This document shows positions 1 to 8,167 of a stretch of 64,000 nt of DNA, piece after piece. The translations under genes were made by a program, and so were the position numbers. Below the pieces are notes generated by a model. That model was not told the DNA's origin and ran no database searches. It saw only the letters and a program-made list of their open reading frames with translations. Numbering within the stretch: the stretch's first letter is position 1; the number at the start of each line of letters is the position of its first letter. Source of the stretch: Sutcliffiella horikoshii (GTDB lineage Bacteria > Bacillota > Bacilli > Bacillales > Bacillaceae_I); assembly GCF_019931755.1 (NCBI RefSeq), contig NZ_CP082921.1:62001-126000 (forward strand). The letters run 5' to 3'.

Positions 1-826
1 TGATCGGATTTCCTCCAATTTCAAGTTTCTTAGGCTTTGTTCTTTCTTTGAATGCTTGAAAACCCTTATTATTTTTTATTGCTTCTACGAAGTTCACCTT
101 ATTTTCTATTTTTGAATAAAAGGTACGAATTTCAGTAGGACCGCTCGGAATCGTCCAGGTACGTTTACCTATCGCTACATCTAATGGGGTGACAGATTTT
201 AAAACAAATTCTTCAGACTCCATGTTTTGAAGAAACGAGTTCACTTTTTGATTGTATTCTTTAAACTTCTCTTTTTTCTTTATCCCGATAAATAAACATT
301 GCTTAAAGTCTTCATAATCTTCATCTGTAAACCTTAAGATACCAGCTTTATCAAAATGGGTAGAAAGAAAGCGGCTAATTTTCTTATCAGCGAAACGATA
401 ACTAGGAATTACATAAACTAGTATGCCTTCTGGGGCAAGATACTTAGTGTTTCTTACTAGCTCTAAATATTCCTTTCGATCTGCCTCATCGTCATCATAA
501 CCTTTCATAGCAAAATCGTATGGTGGATTACAATAGACCATACTGAAAGCGTCGTTGCTGATTACCATACTTTCAATAGGTGCTTGGGTACAATAATCTA
601 TTAGTTCTTCTGCTTTCGCTGCTCTCCTCTTGTCCAATTCCACTCCATATGTTTTAACTGTATATTCACTGTTCTCCCCAAGTTGCTTTAGAATTTCACC
701 TTCTCCGCATGTAGGGTCGAAAATAGAACACTCACCACTAAAATGAAGTAATTGCTTTAAATAGTTTCCTTGTCTTGTAGGGGTAGCGAAAAACCCTGCC
801 CTAATTTTATTTCCAATATTACTCAT
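1..826 (-). CDS. DUF6094-type N6-adenine DNA methyltransferase-like protein (C-terminus off the window)
   Basis: The minus frame is open from ATG at 826 to the window edge, so at least 275 residues are present and the C-terminus is missing. The start is supported by GAGAGGAG about 6 bases upstream. The N-terminus reads AGFFATPTRQGNYLKQLL, followed by a Rossmann motif FDPTCGEGEIL near residues 35-45 and an NPPY catalytic tetrad near residue 100. This is the usual layout of class I SAM-dependent adenine methyltransferases and matches the DUF6094 family found on plasmids and phages. No restriction partner is visible nearby. It is last in the operon after the 115-aa protein and ssb, and is separated from ssb by an intrinsic terminator, so expression may need read-through. 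Function beyond methyl transfer is inferred. Confidence 0.75.
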   Translation of the reverse strand, partial: MSNIGNKIRAGFFATPTRQGNYLKQLLHFSGECSIFDPTCGEGEILKQLGENSEYTVKTYGVELDKRRAAKAEELIDYCTQAPIESMVISNDAFSMVYCNPPYDFAMKGYDDDEADRKEYLELVRNTKYLAPEGILVYVIPSYRFADKKISRFLSTHFDKAGILRFTDEDYEDFKQCLFIGIKKKEKFKEYNQKVNSFLQNMESEEFVLKSVTPLDVAIGKRTWTIPSGPTEIRTFYSKIENKVNFVEAIKNNKGFQAFKERTKPKKLEIGGNPI

Positions 827-850
827 AGATAATAGCTCCTCTCTTTTATG

Positions 851-890
851 AAAAATAAAAAGAGCATTTAACCCCAAGGTCAAATACTCT
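851..890 (-). terminator. intercistronic terminator between ssb and the methyltransferase
   Basis: On the minus strand AGAGTATTT pairs with AAATGCTCT around an ACC/GGT inner stem, followed by TTTTTATTTTT. It lies inside the operon, downstream of ssb and directly upstream of the methyltransferase ribosome binding site. Confidence 0.75.
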
Positions 891-906
891 AATCGTAACT
901 CTCTTA

Positions 907-1380
907 TTAATAAGGTGGTGCATCATCATAATTCGATGAAGAAGACCAACCCCAACCACTATCAGTATTATTGTTCTCCCGTTGAAATTGATTGTTATCA
1001 TGTTGCTCATAATGATTGCTAGAATTGCTTGCAGCTTCAAGGTTCTTCTTACTTTTAGCCAAGAACTGTACTTGTTCCGCTACAATTTCTGTAACATATT
1101 GTGTTTTACCTTCTGCATCTTCATAAGTACGGGTTTGCACTCTTCCTACTACACCAGCAAGATCACCTTGAGCCAAATACTTACAACTGTGTTTTGCTAA
1201 TTCTCCCCATATTACAACTGATGGAAAATCAGAAGGAACCTTACCAGATTGATCAGGCTTAGCACCATGACGCTTGCAAGCTAAAATCATATTGGTAACA
1301 GGTTTACCTCCCGAAGTTTCATTTAACGTTAGTTCCTTTGTTAATCTGCCAACTAAAGTGACGGTATTGATGCTAGACAT
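907..1380 (-). CDS. ssb: single-stranded DNA-binding protein
   Basis: The protein has 157 residues and starts at ATG 1380 behind GGGAGGA. The N-terminal OB fold is recognisable: INTVTLVGRLTKELTL, a conserved VVIWGELAK core, then LAQGDLAGVVGRVQTRTYED and the TEIVAEQVQFL end strand. Residues from about 110 form the low-complexity Asn/Gln/Ser-rich linker typical of bacterial SSBs. The acidic C-terminal tip reads DDAPPY rather than the usual DDDIPF/DDDLPF. It should coat ssDNA during replication or during conjugative entry and recruit partners through its tip. It is second in an operon after a 115-aa protein, under the family-B leader at 1800-2000. Confidence 0.93.
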   Translation of the reverse strand: MSSINTVTLVGRLTKELTLNETSGGKPVTNMILACKRHGAKPDQSGKVPSDFPSVVIWGELAKHSCKYLAQGDLAGVVGRVQTRTYEDAEGKTQYVTEIVAEQVQFLAKSKKNLEAASNSSNHYEQHDNNQFQRENNNTDSGWGWSSSSNYDDAPPY

Positions 1381-1445
1381 TAATAATTCCTCCCTAAGAA
1401 TATTAGTTTTATTACTCTCTCTTCACCTATTAGCAACCGTAATTA

Positions 1446-1793
1446 TTAATCGTCTAGACCAAAAAAGTAATCAAAGAGCCTAGTTCTAATTGATTGCTTC
1501 TGCTTTACAGGGCTTTTACTACCAATATAGTATTCTTTCTCCCCTAAGAAGCTCCACACGATAGTTTGACCAGTCTGTCGCTCCATACAATCCACAAAGT
1601 GAAGTACTTCAACAACAGCCTTTTCTCGGTTTTCTGCTCTACAAGGGAAAATACGACGTTCTCCGTCCTTGAAGATAATCTCCGCTTTAATACGCTTTTG
1701 TCTAGTAATCACTTGCAAAGTTGGACGATTTGCCAAGTATTCTGTAACTGCGTCTTTCTTTCCTCCGATAAGTTCCACTAATGTTTGTGCCAT
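1446..1793 (-). CDS. 115-aa protein of unknown function upstream of ssb
   Basis: The start chosen is ATG 1793 (MAQTLVELIGGKKDAV), preceded by AGAAAGGGTG about 9 bases away. Upstream in-frame codons lie in the leader terminator and are not plausible. The protein is mixed alpha/beta and basic, with no membrane segment, signal peptide or motif I recognise; it contains ITRQKRIKAEIIFKDGERRIFPC and ends in FFGLDD. It is the first gene of the operon driven by the leader at 1800-2000. Its position next to ssb suggests a DNA-metabolism accessory role, but I cannot assign a function. Confidence 0.65.
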   Translation of the reverse strand: MAQTLVELIGGKKDAVTEYLANRPTLQVITRQKRIKAEIIFKDGERRIFPCRAENREKAVVEVLHFVDCMERQTGQTIVWSFLGEKEYYIGSKSPVKQKQSIRTRLFDYFFGLDD

Positions 1794-1999
1794 GTTAATA
1801 AACACCCTTTCTAAGAGTTTTTTAAACGCAAAAAAGCACCCTTTAGAAATGATTGGTTTAACCAAAATGGTTTGATCAATCACCCCAAAGAGTGCATGCG
1901 TTTATGAAATATAAGGTCCGCTAACCTTAAAAGGTTGCTTAATAAAAAAAGAGAGAAGTAATATATGTTAATTATACTAATTAATAGTTGTAATCACAA
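1794..1999 (-). promoter_or_regulatory. family-B leader B1: promoter, AGCGG hairpin and attenuator
   Basis: The minus-strand promoter is TTGTGA (1994-1999), a 17-bp spacer and TATAAT (1971-1976). A small inverted repeat GTTGT/ACAAC at 1987-2000 overlaps the -35 box. The leader then has a T-rich tract, GC, a 6-bp hairpin AACCTTTTAAGGTT (1923-1936), immediately AGCGG (1918-1922), then the terminator at 1830-1895. After the terminator comes CTCTTAGAAAGGGTGTT, which includes the ribosome binding site; its AAAGGGTG repeats the 3' arm of the terminator and could compete for the 5' arm. Confidence 0.7.
1830..1895 (-). terminator. leader terminator (attenuator) of B1
   Basis: GCACTCTTT (5' arm) pairs with AAAGGGTGC over 9 bp, with an inner GATTG/CAATC stem and an apical palindrome, followed by TTTTTTG. 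It lies between the promoter and the first gene, so full-length transcripts must read through it. Confidence 0.8.
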
Positions 2000-2007
2000 C
2001 ACATCTT

Positions 2008-2982
2008 TTAAATAGCTTTATTTTCTTTTAACATTCTTTCTAAAGATTGTTCAAAGCGCTTTATAGCACTTATTCCTATAGTAGAAACTGATTTTTGTAA
2101 GTAGTGATCACCATACACAGATTCTTCAGTAACGTTTAAAACATCTAGCCAATCTTTAATTGTTGTAAAACAAGAATATGGTATAAATATTTTATGTAAA
2201 ATTGGCTGAATAATACTATATTCATCTAGAGGGGCGATTTGTCTACCATGAATAGTAAAGTTTCCAGACTGTCTACAGATACGTCTATCAATTTCACCAC
2301 CTAAGATGCAGAATGGTAAATTAAATTCAGATCCATTTTCTCCATCAATATAACCCTTAAAATGAGAAAAATACTTTTCGTCTGCAATATTGATTACATC
2401 TGTAAAAGTTTCTTCACTTTCCGCATAAATGTGTTCTGAAGTTTTTGCATTAATTTTGTAAGGATTCATTGCAAAAACCGCTGCTCCAAATTGACTAAAG
2501 GAATTGACTTTATAATCATCAATGGCTTCTTCTGAAGGGATAACCATTTCTGAAGTTATATTATTTTGTGTTGCAAAAAATAGGGCAATTAATGGATCTG
2601 TTGTCCAATCTAACAACGGTGTAGGCACACCATAATGTTGTGCTAAGAACAACCACTCTATATCATTTTTTGGTTCTACTCTTAAATAACTTCCTAAATA
2701 TTGTTTAGCCATTTGTTTAAATTTTTCTAGCATGGATTGGAAAGGGAGAAAGGCAACCGTTTCACCTCTCCCGCGTTCTAAAAACGGATCTTTTACTTTT
2801 CTTCCAAACTGATCAGCGATAGTGTAACGGTGTCTCATTGCAGATGGAGTTAATCTATGATTAGCATTGGATTGACCCCGAAACCAAGTCATTCCTTCAT
2901 CTTCCTTTATTTTTTTTATCACTTTTAAATAATCCTCTAAACTTTTAACAGTATGTTTTTTGAAATCTATATCTTCTTGCAT
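2008..2982 (-). CDS. FRG-domain protein
   Basis: The protein has 324 residues with start ATG 2982 (MQEDIDFKK) behind GGAGTGG; the upstream in-frame ATG at 3033 lacks a good site. The FRG domain is clear: MTWFRGQSNANHRLTPSAMRH near residues 32-52 and EWLFLAQHYGVPTPLLDWTTDPLIALFFA near 110-140. FRG domains are found in phage- and plasmid-borne proteins and have been linked to defence or toxin functions, but no activity is established from sequence. It is monocistronic, sitting between the ssb operon promoter and the divergent small gene at 3148. No antitoxin-like partner is visible next to it. Confidence 0.8.
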   Translation of the reverse strand: MQEDIDFKKHTVKSLEDYLKVIKKIKEDEGMTWFRGQSNANHRLTPSAMRHRYTIADQFGRKVKDPFLERGRGETVAFLPFQSMLEKFKQMAKQYLGSYLRVEPKNDIEWLFLAQHYGVPTPLLDWTTDPLIALFFATQNNITSEMVIPSEEAIDDYKVNSFSQFGAAVFAMNPYKINAKTSEHIYAESEETFTDVINIADEKYFSHFKGYIDGENGSEFNLPFCILGGEIDRRICRQSGNFTIHGRQIAPLDEYSIIQPILHKIFIPYSCFTTIKDWLDVLNVTEESVYGDHYLQKSVSTIGISAIKRFEQSLERMLKENKAI

Positions 2983-3147
2983 AAAATCCACTCCTATATA
3001 GTTACTAATGTATGTAGTAAGTTTTATTTTCACCTTACCATTACAATTGAATTTATAGAAGATATGTATTTTGGGCGCAATTTAGTAATAACTCTTTAAA
3101 AACAAACATAAATAATAGCAAATACTTTAACTTGGAGGGAATAGTAG

Positions 3148-3375
3148 ATGGAGAATTGGACGTATTCTTTAACAGGAAACGATTGGTGTTTTGACACATA
3201 TCAAACAAGACAAGAAGCGATAGATACTGCTTTAGGATATTTAGTAACCGATGAAGAAGAGCACGTAATATGGATAGGTCAGTTGCGTCCAAGTAATGAA
3301 GATTCTCTAGAATTCAATGTCATTAACATAGAAAGATTAGTATATTTTCACACAAAACAAAAAGCACTTGTCTAA
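3148..3375 (+). CDS. 75-aa hypothetical protein
   Basis: It starts at ATG 3148 behind GGAGGGAATAGTAG and reads MENWTYSLTGNDWCFDTYQTR. It is soluble and acidic with a conserved-looking Trp/Tyr-rich N-terminus; the family is unknown. Its stop codon lies inside the hairpin that is the IS target duplication, so the insertion at 3391 left the coding sequence intact. It is transcribed towards the minus-strand dndC-like gene; before the insertion both would have shared one terminator. Confidence 0.6.
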   Translation: MENWTYSLTGNDWCFDTYQTRQEAIDTALGYLVTDEEEHVIWIGQLRPSNEDSLEFNVINIERLVYFHTKQKALV

Positions 3376-3390
3376 AAAGACAGGTGCTTT
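3361..3390. repeat. left copy of 30-bp target duplication (terminator hairpin)
   Basis: This 30-bp stem-loop (AAAGCACTTGTCT at its start) is identical to 4904-4933. Each copy is a full terminator palindrome, so the element duplicated a whole hairpin on insertion. Confidence 0.85.
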
Positions 3391-3391
3391 C

Positions 3392-3438
3392 AGCTTGTAG
3401 ACAAAGTCTAGTTACTAGGCAGGTCTACAAGCTTTTTT
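3392..3438 (+). terminator. terminator at the left end of the IS
   Basis: AGCTTGTAGAC pairs with GTCTACAAGCT and is followed by TTTTTTTG. It would protect the transposase gene from read-through transcription. Confidence 0.7.
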
Positions 3439-3480
3439 TGTCGAATAAATAAAGTACAGTCTGTTTGAGGGGTGTTAGAG

Positions 3481-4818
3481 ATGTTATCGAAACAATCGAT
3501 GGAAGGGCGCTATCAAGTTTCCATGATAGCTCTTGATCAAATTGTTCCTGAGAACCACCTTGTACGTAAGATTGAAAAGGCTATGGACTTTAACTTTATT
3601 TATGATTTAGTGGAAGATAAATATTCTATAGACAATGGACGGCCAAGTATTGACCCTGTTGTCTTAATTAAGATGGTGTTCATTCAGTATTTATTTGGTA
3701 TTCGATCTATGCGACAAACAATCCGCGAGATAGAAACCAATGTGGCGTACCGTTGGTTCTTAGGTTTTGACTTTGACCAACCAATTCCTCATTTTTCTAC
3801 CTTCGGTAAGAACTATACCCGCCGTTTCAAAGATACGGAAATCTTTGAAAGTATCTTCTACCACATCTTAAAGGAAGCAATGAAAAAAGGGTTTGTAGAT
3901 CCATCTGTAGCCTTTATCGATTCGACTCATGTTAAAGCTAACGCCAATAAAAAGAAATTTACTAAAGAAGTCGTGAATGTAGAAACAAGGTGTTATCAAG
4001 AACAATTGGATAAGGAAATAAACGAAGACAGAGTAGCTCATGGAAAAAAGCCTTTCACCCCTCAGACAAAGAATGAAACAAAAGAGATTAAAGTAAGCAC
4101 TACAGATCCGGAAAGTGGCTATTATGTAAAAGATGAACGGGAAAAACAGTTCGCCTACTCCTTTCACACTGCTTGTGACTCAAAAGGTTTTATTCTTGCT
4201 ACTCAAGTTACAGGAGCCAATGTTCATGATAGTCGCATGCTAGAATCTCTCGTAAATGAAGTGAAAGAGAAAGTCGGAAAACCCACTGCTGTTGCGGTGG
4301 ATGCTGGATATAAAACGCCGCCAATTGCCCATTATTTACTTAAAGAAGAAATTCGGCCCGTGATGCCTTACACTCGCCCCCGAACCAAAGATGGATACAT
4401 GAAAAAGTATGAGTATACCTACGATGAACATTATGACTGTTATATTTGTCCGAAGGACCAAATACTCTCTTATCGCACAACCACTAGAGATGGCTATAGA
4501 CAGTACGCATCTAACCCGTCAATCTGTAAAAATTGCCCTTTACTCCAAACTTGCACACAAAGCCAAAATACTACCAAGATGATACATCGACATATTTGGG
4601 AAGATGACCTAGATGAGGCAAACCATCTAAGGCATACCCAAACAAATAAGCAATTGTACGCGAAACGCAAAGAAACGGTAGAACGTGCCTTTGCGGATGC
4701 AAAAGAAAAGCATGGTATGCGTTGGACCACTCTCAGGGGACTGAAAAAAGTGGCCATGCAGGCGATGCTAACTTTCGCTGCCATGAATCTTAAAAAACTT
4801 GCTAGTTGGGCCTGGTAA
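3481..4818 (+). CDS. IS1182-family DDE transposase
   Basis: The protein has 445 residues with start ATG 3481 behind GAGGGGTG; an in-frame GTG at 3472 is less likely. The order is typical: an N-terminal DUF772-like helical region (GRPSIDPVVLIKMVFIQYLFG, RSMRQTIREIETNVAYRWFLG), the catalytic core with FIDSTHVKANANKKK, VAVDAGYKTPP and a C-terminal acidic region (KETVERAFADAKEKHGMRWT), and a Cys-rich insert (CPKDQIL, CKNCPLLQTC). It catalyses transposition of the surrounding element. No frameshift or internal stop is present, so it looks active. Confidence 0.92.
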   Translation: MLSKQSMEGRYQVSMIALDQIVPENHLVRKIEKAMDFNFIYDLVEDKYSIDNGRPSIDPVVLIKMVFIQYLFGIRSMRQTIREIETNVAYRWFLGFDFDQPIPHFSTFGKNYTRRFKDTEIFESIFYHILKEAMKKGFVDPSVAFIDSTHVKANANKKKFTKEVVNVETRCYQEQLDKEINEDRVAHGKKPFTPQTKNETKEIKVSTTDPESGYYVKDEREKQFAYSFHTACDSKGFILATQVTGANVHDSRMLESLVNEVKEKVGKPTAVAVDAGYKTPPIAHYLLKEEIRPVMPYTRPRTKDGYMKKYEYTYDEHYDCYICPKDQILSYRTTTRDGYRQYASNPSICKNCPLLQTCTQSQNTTKMIHRHIWEDDLDEANHLRHTQTNKQLYAKRKETVERAFADAKEKHGMRWTTLRGLKKVAMQAMLTFAAMNLKKLASWAW

Positions 4819-4856
4819 GCCCTAGCGCTTCCAAGCAAAATACCTTAAAACAACGA

Positions 4857-4890
4857 AACCCCTATTTCAGCTTCAGCTGAAATAGGGGTT
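4857..4890. terminator. terminator at the right end of the IS
   Basis: CCCCTATTTCAG and CTGAAATAGGGG form a perfect 12-bp stem followed by a short T-tract. Confidence 0.65.
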
Positions 4891-4903
4891 TGTCTACGGT
4901 CTG

Positions 4904-4933
4904 AAAGCACTTGTCTAAAAAGACAGGTGCTTT
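4904..4933 (-). terminator. right copy of the duplicated hairpin; terminator of the dndC-like gene
   Basis: Identical to 3361-3390. On the minus strand it immediately follows the stop of the DndC-like gene and carries a T-rich loop and flank, so it should still terminate that operon. Confidence 0.7.
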
Positions 4934-4938
4934 AAATA

Positions 4939-6693
4939 TTAGGAAACCTGAAATAAATCCAGTTGATATGATTCTATTTTGCTGTTTATAGGATAAGGGT
5001 CTCTTCCTAATGTAGTAAGGACCTTATTTATTTGCTCCATTAACTTAACATTATAATGGGGACTTTTACTAAGCTCTATTGCAGCCTCTTCATACTTTTT
5101 AGCGAAAGCTTCCCAATAATCCATCTCTTCTATCTTAGGAGGCTCATAAAGCCATTCTGAGACACTTTTTAGAGCTTCCTCATAGGTATGTATATCTTTA
5201 TCACAAACAAGAAAATAACCTACATTCCAGACGAATTGTTCTTCCTCTCCCATATCATGATGATCTACGTAAAAAAAGTACGACTTACCTGTATCTTTTA
5301 CACGGTTTTCTATATATTTTATTAGTTCGTCTCTGCCTAAATCGAAATCTTGATGCACCCAAAACTGAGGATAAGGGTTTAAGGTCTCTTCCTTTTTCAT
5401 TATCCCGAATTTATCATAAACAACCGGGCCATCATATTGCCAGTTAAGCGGGGATATATTAAGTATTGAATATCCCTCTTCTCTCCATATGCTTTGAATA
5501 TACTTTACAATTTCTTTAGGAATAAGATTGAATCCTGTCTTTTCTTGAATGTATAGTAGCTTTCTTAATAAGAACACCCTTGCTTCAATTGTTAAGGAAC
5601 CAGGGTTATATTCTACTTCTTCCGCTCTATCGAAACCCTCATATTCTGTTGTACGAATACGGTCATGAACTGACTCTTCATTAGATTTAAGGAATCCATC
5701 TCCTAATAAATCTAATTGATTATCTGAATTACCCAGTTGTTGCATACGTTTATTTGTTCTTTTCAATTCTATTCTTTTAACAGGCATACGGTATCTTGCA
5801 TCATTTCGTATTTGTGCTAAAATATTTTTGTATTCTAGAAGCGGTGTTAACGATGAATTTTTTTGAACCAAGTTTTTAAGCATTTTATCCTCAGAGACAG
5901 CGGTACAAGTCCAACAACCGTTCCTACCATTTCCGCAGCTGTTTCCTTGCCCGTCTGTCTTTAAAGAACATTCAAAAATATCCTCTGGATAGAAGTGTCT
6001 CAATTGAGCCACACTCGTTCCCCAAGGAAAGTATTCATAGTCATCAATATACGCCCATAATTGATCTCCAGACAAATGCTTTATTGGGTGATAAACCAAT
6101 ACATTTTTATATGAACTATGGTTGGCAAATTTCCCTACATCTCCATCTAGTTGATTTTTCTTTATAGATGCATTTCTCGCGATAGATTCTTGCATTCTTA
6201 CTCCCATAGCCAGGATAATATCGTACTCTTCCCCTAAGGAGATCATACCGCCTGCAATTACAGCTTTCATAATTTGATCTACAGCGTTTATCTTTAGCTT
6301 GCTGGAGCACCATCTGTATCTACTATTAGGTGAAACAGGAGGGTTTCCTTTCCCGAGTATGTTGACCCAATAGTTATCTTTTAAATTTGGAACTGCTATA
6401 TTCCCTATCACTGGTAAATTGGAAGATGTTGCCACCTTGTTTAGTTTCTCAATAGACTCCACTAAATATCCGTGCATGTCTGGTGTTTCAACTTCTGTAT
6501 TAGATGTAATAACGTGAACTTTTTTATGTCTATCGCTTGGTGCTAAAGAAAGTAGCATTTCCCAAAATAACAATAATACCATGGTGGAATCTTTTCCAAA
6601 ACTTGTGGCCAATACAATTTCTTTATTATCTCTTAAGTACAAATCTTTCATCTCTTCTTTAATTTTTTGAAAAGGTTCATAAAAACTGGACAT
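4939..6693 (-). CDS. DndC-like phosphoadenylylsulfate reductase / DNA sulfur-transferase family protein
   Basis: The protein has 584 residues. It carries the PP-loop ATP-pyrophosphatase motif SFGKDST near residues 31-37, then NTEVETPDMHGY, PPVSPNSRYRWCSSKLK and the cysteine cluster CGNGRNGCWTCT near residues 251-262. These match DndC of the DNA phosphorothioation pathway, which uses an Fe-S cluster and ATP to place sulfur in the DNA backbone. The C-terminal 270 residues are less familiar. No DndA, B, D or E is visible in this window, so it is either an orphan relying on chromosomal partners or a PAPS-reductase-like enzyme with another substrate. It is last in the operon starting at 9150, behind a hairpin terminator at 6712-6741. 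Confidence 0.8.
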   Translation of the reverse strand: MSSFYEPFQKIKEEMKDLYLRDNKEIVLATSFGKDSTMVLLLFWEMLLSLAPSDRHKKVHVITSNTEVETPDMHGYLVESIEKLNKVATSSNLPVIGNIAVPNLKDNYWVNILGKGNPPVSPNSRYRWCSSKLKINAVDQIMKAVIAGGMISLGEEYDIILAMGVRMQESIARNASIKKNQLDGDVGKFANHSSYKNVLVYHPIKHLSGDQLWAYIDDYEYFPWGTSVAQLRHFYPEDIFECSLKTDGQGNSCGNGRNGCWTCTAVSEDKMLKNLVQKNSSLTPLLEYKNILAQIRNDARYRMPVKRIELKRTNKRMQQLGNSDNQLDLLGDGFLKSNEESVHDRIRTTEYEGFDRAEEVEYNPGSLTIEARVFLLRKLLYIQEKTGFNLIPKEIVKYIQSIWREEGYSILNISPLNWQYDGPVVYDKFGIMKKEETLNPYPQFWVHQDFDLGRDELIKYIENRVKDTGKSYFFYVDHHDMGEEEQFVWNVGYFLVCDKDIHTYEEALKSVSEWLYEPPKIEEMDYWEAFAKKYEEAAIELSKSPHYNVKLMEQINKVLTTLGRDPYPINSKIESYQLDLFQVS

Positions 6694-6711
6694 TGATTTT
6701 CCTCCTTTAAT

Positions 6712-6741
6712 AAAAAAAGAGACTTTTCACGGAAAAGTCTC
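6712..6741 (-). terminator. intercistronic terminator upstream of the dndC-like gene
   Basis: GAGACTTTT/AAAAGTCTC stem (6719-6741) followed by seven Ts on the minus strand, located between the stop of the 319-aa gene and the start of the DndC-like gene. Confidence 0.8.
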
Positions 6742-6749
6742 ATCTCTCT

Positions 6750-7709
6750 TTATCCAAATAAACTTAGTGATTTTTGAATAGCTATTTGCTGGAATTGAGA
6801 AGTTATTTTTCTCTCCACTTCCAGATTCATCATCATAAAATCTAACCGGTAATCCATAATTATTTGAAATCGCTCCACTTCAGATTTTGGTAGTATCCTT
6901 CTATCTATTAGTGACTGCAAAGCGACACTATCTGGTGCAGCATACTGTATCAAGAAATCTTCACCATAAACTTCTAAAATCTTATCCATATTGTAAGCAG
7001 GACGGTTAGCAATTAAAGAAATGGATCCGAATTCATGCTTTAGTTTATTATTTGCTTTCAAGGCCTCACAATTGCTCATAGTCTTTTTTTGTGATTCATA
7101 AAGCTCTTCTAAATTCTTTAATCGTTCTTGGAGCGGAATAAACCTTTTTACAAGTTGGTTTATATTCAATTCTCCTAGCGGATAGTCACCCTCTATTCTT
7201 AGAAGTTCCTTTCCCTTTTTGTTAAAACTGGGTTTGACATAATAAGTAGATGGGTGTTCAAACTCCTTTAATGCTACAAGTTCTTCAGGTATCTCTTTTT
7301 TTATTAACGTAGTATCTAATCTGATCACACTACACACAATTTTATCTTGTAGAAAACAAAAGAGGTTCTCTATTAAACCCTGATTATCGACTTGGGTAAT
7401 AGGTTTGCGGACGAATTTTGCAACGACATTATATTTCTCATATTCATGCCTGTTAACTTCACTGTCCTTCAATCGGTACCGCACTTCTTTTTTTAATGCA
7501 TCCAATTGATTTTTAAGCTGCTTTAAAGAAAGATACGTTCCATCTCTTAGTAAGCTTTCCATCAGAGTGGCAGCTGTCGGAATTGGCTCCTCTAACTCTT
7601 TGATTGGTTCAAAGAAAGCTCTATCTGTTCTTGAGCATTTCTTACAAAGCTTTAAATCAAAATTTGGTTGCTGCATATTAAACTTGCAGTTTTCACAACT
7701 CTTCTCCAT
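6750..7709 (-). CDS. 319-aa zinc-ribbon protein of unknown function
   Basis: The N-terminus has two CxxC pairs (CENCKF and CKKCSR), a likely zinc ribbon at residues 5-26. The remainder is charged and helical, with possible coiled-coil stretches (LKQLKNQLDALKKEVRYRLKD and LQERLKNLEELYESQKKTM). There is no transmembrane segment or signal peptide. I do not recognise the family. It precedes the DndC-like gene in the same operon, so a role in DNA handling or in guiding that enzyme is possible but is inference from position only. Confidence 0.65.
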   Translation of the reverse strand: MEKSCENCKFNMQQPNFDLKLCKKCSRTDRAFFEPIKELEEPIPTAATLMESLLRDGTYLSLKQLKNQLDALKKEVRYRLKDSEVNRHEYEKYNVVAKFVRKPITQVDNQGLIENLFCFLQDKIVCSVIRLDTTLIKKEIPEELVALKEFEHPSTYYVKPSFNKKGKELLRIEGDYPLGELNINQLVKRFIPLQERLKNLEELYESQKKTMSNCEALKANNKLKHEFGSISLIANRPAYNMDKILEVYGEDFLIQYAAPDSVALQSLIDRRILPKSEVERFQIIMDYRLDFMMMNLEVERKITSQFQQIAIQKSLSLFG

Positions 7710-7792
7710 TTTTCTACCTCCATAGCTCCCTATCTAGTATTAGAGGGAGCAAGAAATAATTACTCCCTACTAGAAAGGGATATATGAAGTTA

Positions 7793-7987
7793 TTATCCAG
7801 ATACACTAGTAGCCGTGTCTGTAACTAATTTACCTTGCATATCACAAACAATCAGCCTTGGAACTCTGTTATTCTTTTGGATAAAAGTCTCATACTCTTC
7901 CATAGGAAAAGTAACTGTTTCTTTTACATAACCACTTTGATTAATAAGGTATCCTTTTAAAAGATACTCATCTTTTTCTTGAAACAT
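7793..7987 (-). CDS. 64-aa hypothetical protein
   Basis: It starts at ATG 7987 behind AGGGAGAAT and reads MFQEKDEYLLKGYLINQSGYVKE. It is a small soluble protein in an operon of small genes; no family recognised. Confidence 0.5.
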   Translation of the reverse strand: MFQEKDEYLLKGYLINQSGYVKETVTFPMEEYETFIQKNNRVPRLIVCDMQGKLVTDTATSVSG

Positions 7988-8001
7988 AAGTATTCTCCCT
8001 G

Positions 8002-8136
8002 TTATTTCTTGTTTAGTACGAAGCTCATTAGTACTCTCTTAGCGGTGTGAGGATCTAGTTTATCTACTATGATAAATTTCTTGTATTCATCATCTGTAGA
8101 GATAAGCTTTTTATAGATTTTCGAGATATCTTTCAT
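8002..8136 (-). CDS. 44-aa hypothetical protein
   Basis: The frame runs from ATG 8136 (MKDISKIYKKLISTDDEYKK) to a stop at 8002, ending LMSFVLNKK. GAGG lies just upstream. It fills the gap between two operon genes in the same direction. Lysine-rich and soluble; no known family. Confidence 0.45.
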   Translation of the reverse strand: MKDISKIYKKLISTDDEYKKFIIVDKLDPHTAKRVLMSFVLNKK

Positions 8137-8167
8137 CAACCTCACACACCTTCTCTTTTTGTGAAAT

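Larger units (their letters stand above)
3391..4903 (+). mobile_element. IS1182-family insertion sequence
   Basis: The 1513-bp element has imperfect 16-bp terminal inverted repeats, CAGCTTGTAGACAAAG on the left and CAGACCGTAGACAAAC (reverse complement) on the right. It encodes one transposase. It is bounded by exact 30-bp direct repeats that are themselves a terminator stem-loop. A hairpin with seven Ts at 3392-3438 would stop transcription entering from the left, and another at 4857-4890 (CCCCTATTTCAG/CTGAAATAGGGG) closes the transposase unit. The intact ORF, clean ends and perfect duplication point to recent insertion. Confidence 0.88.

Noticed and set aside
846..1040. 64-codon minus ORF and other ORFs over ssb
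   Set aside because: Lies in another frame of ssb, which has a strong OB-fold signature and a better ribosome binding site.
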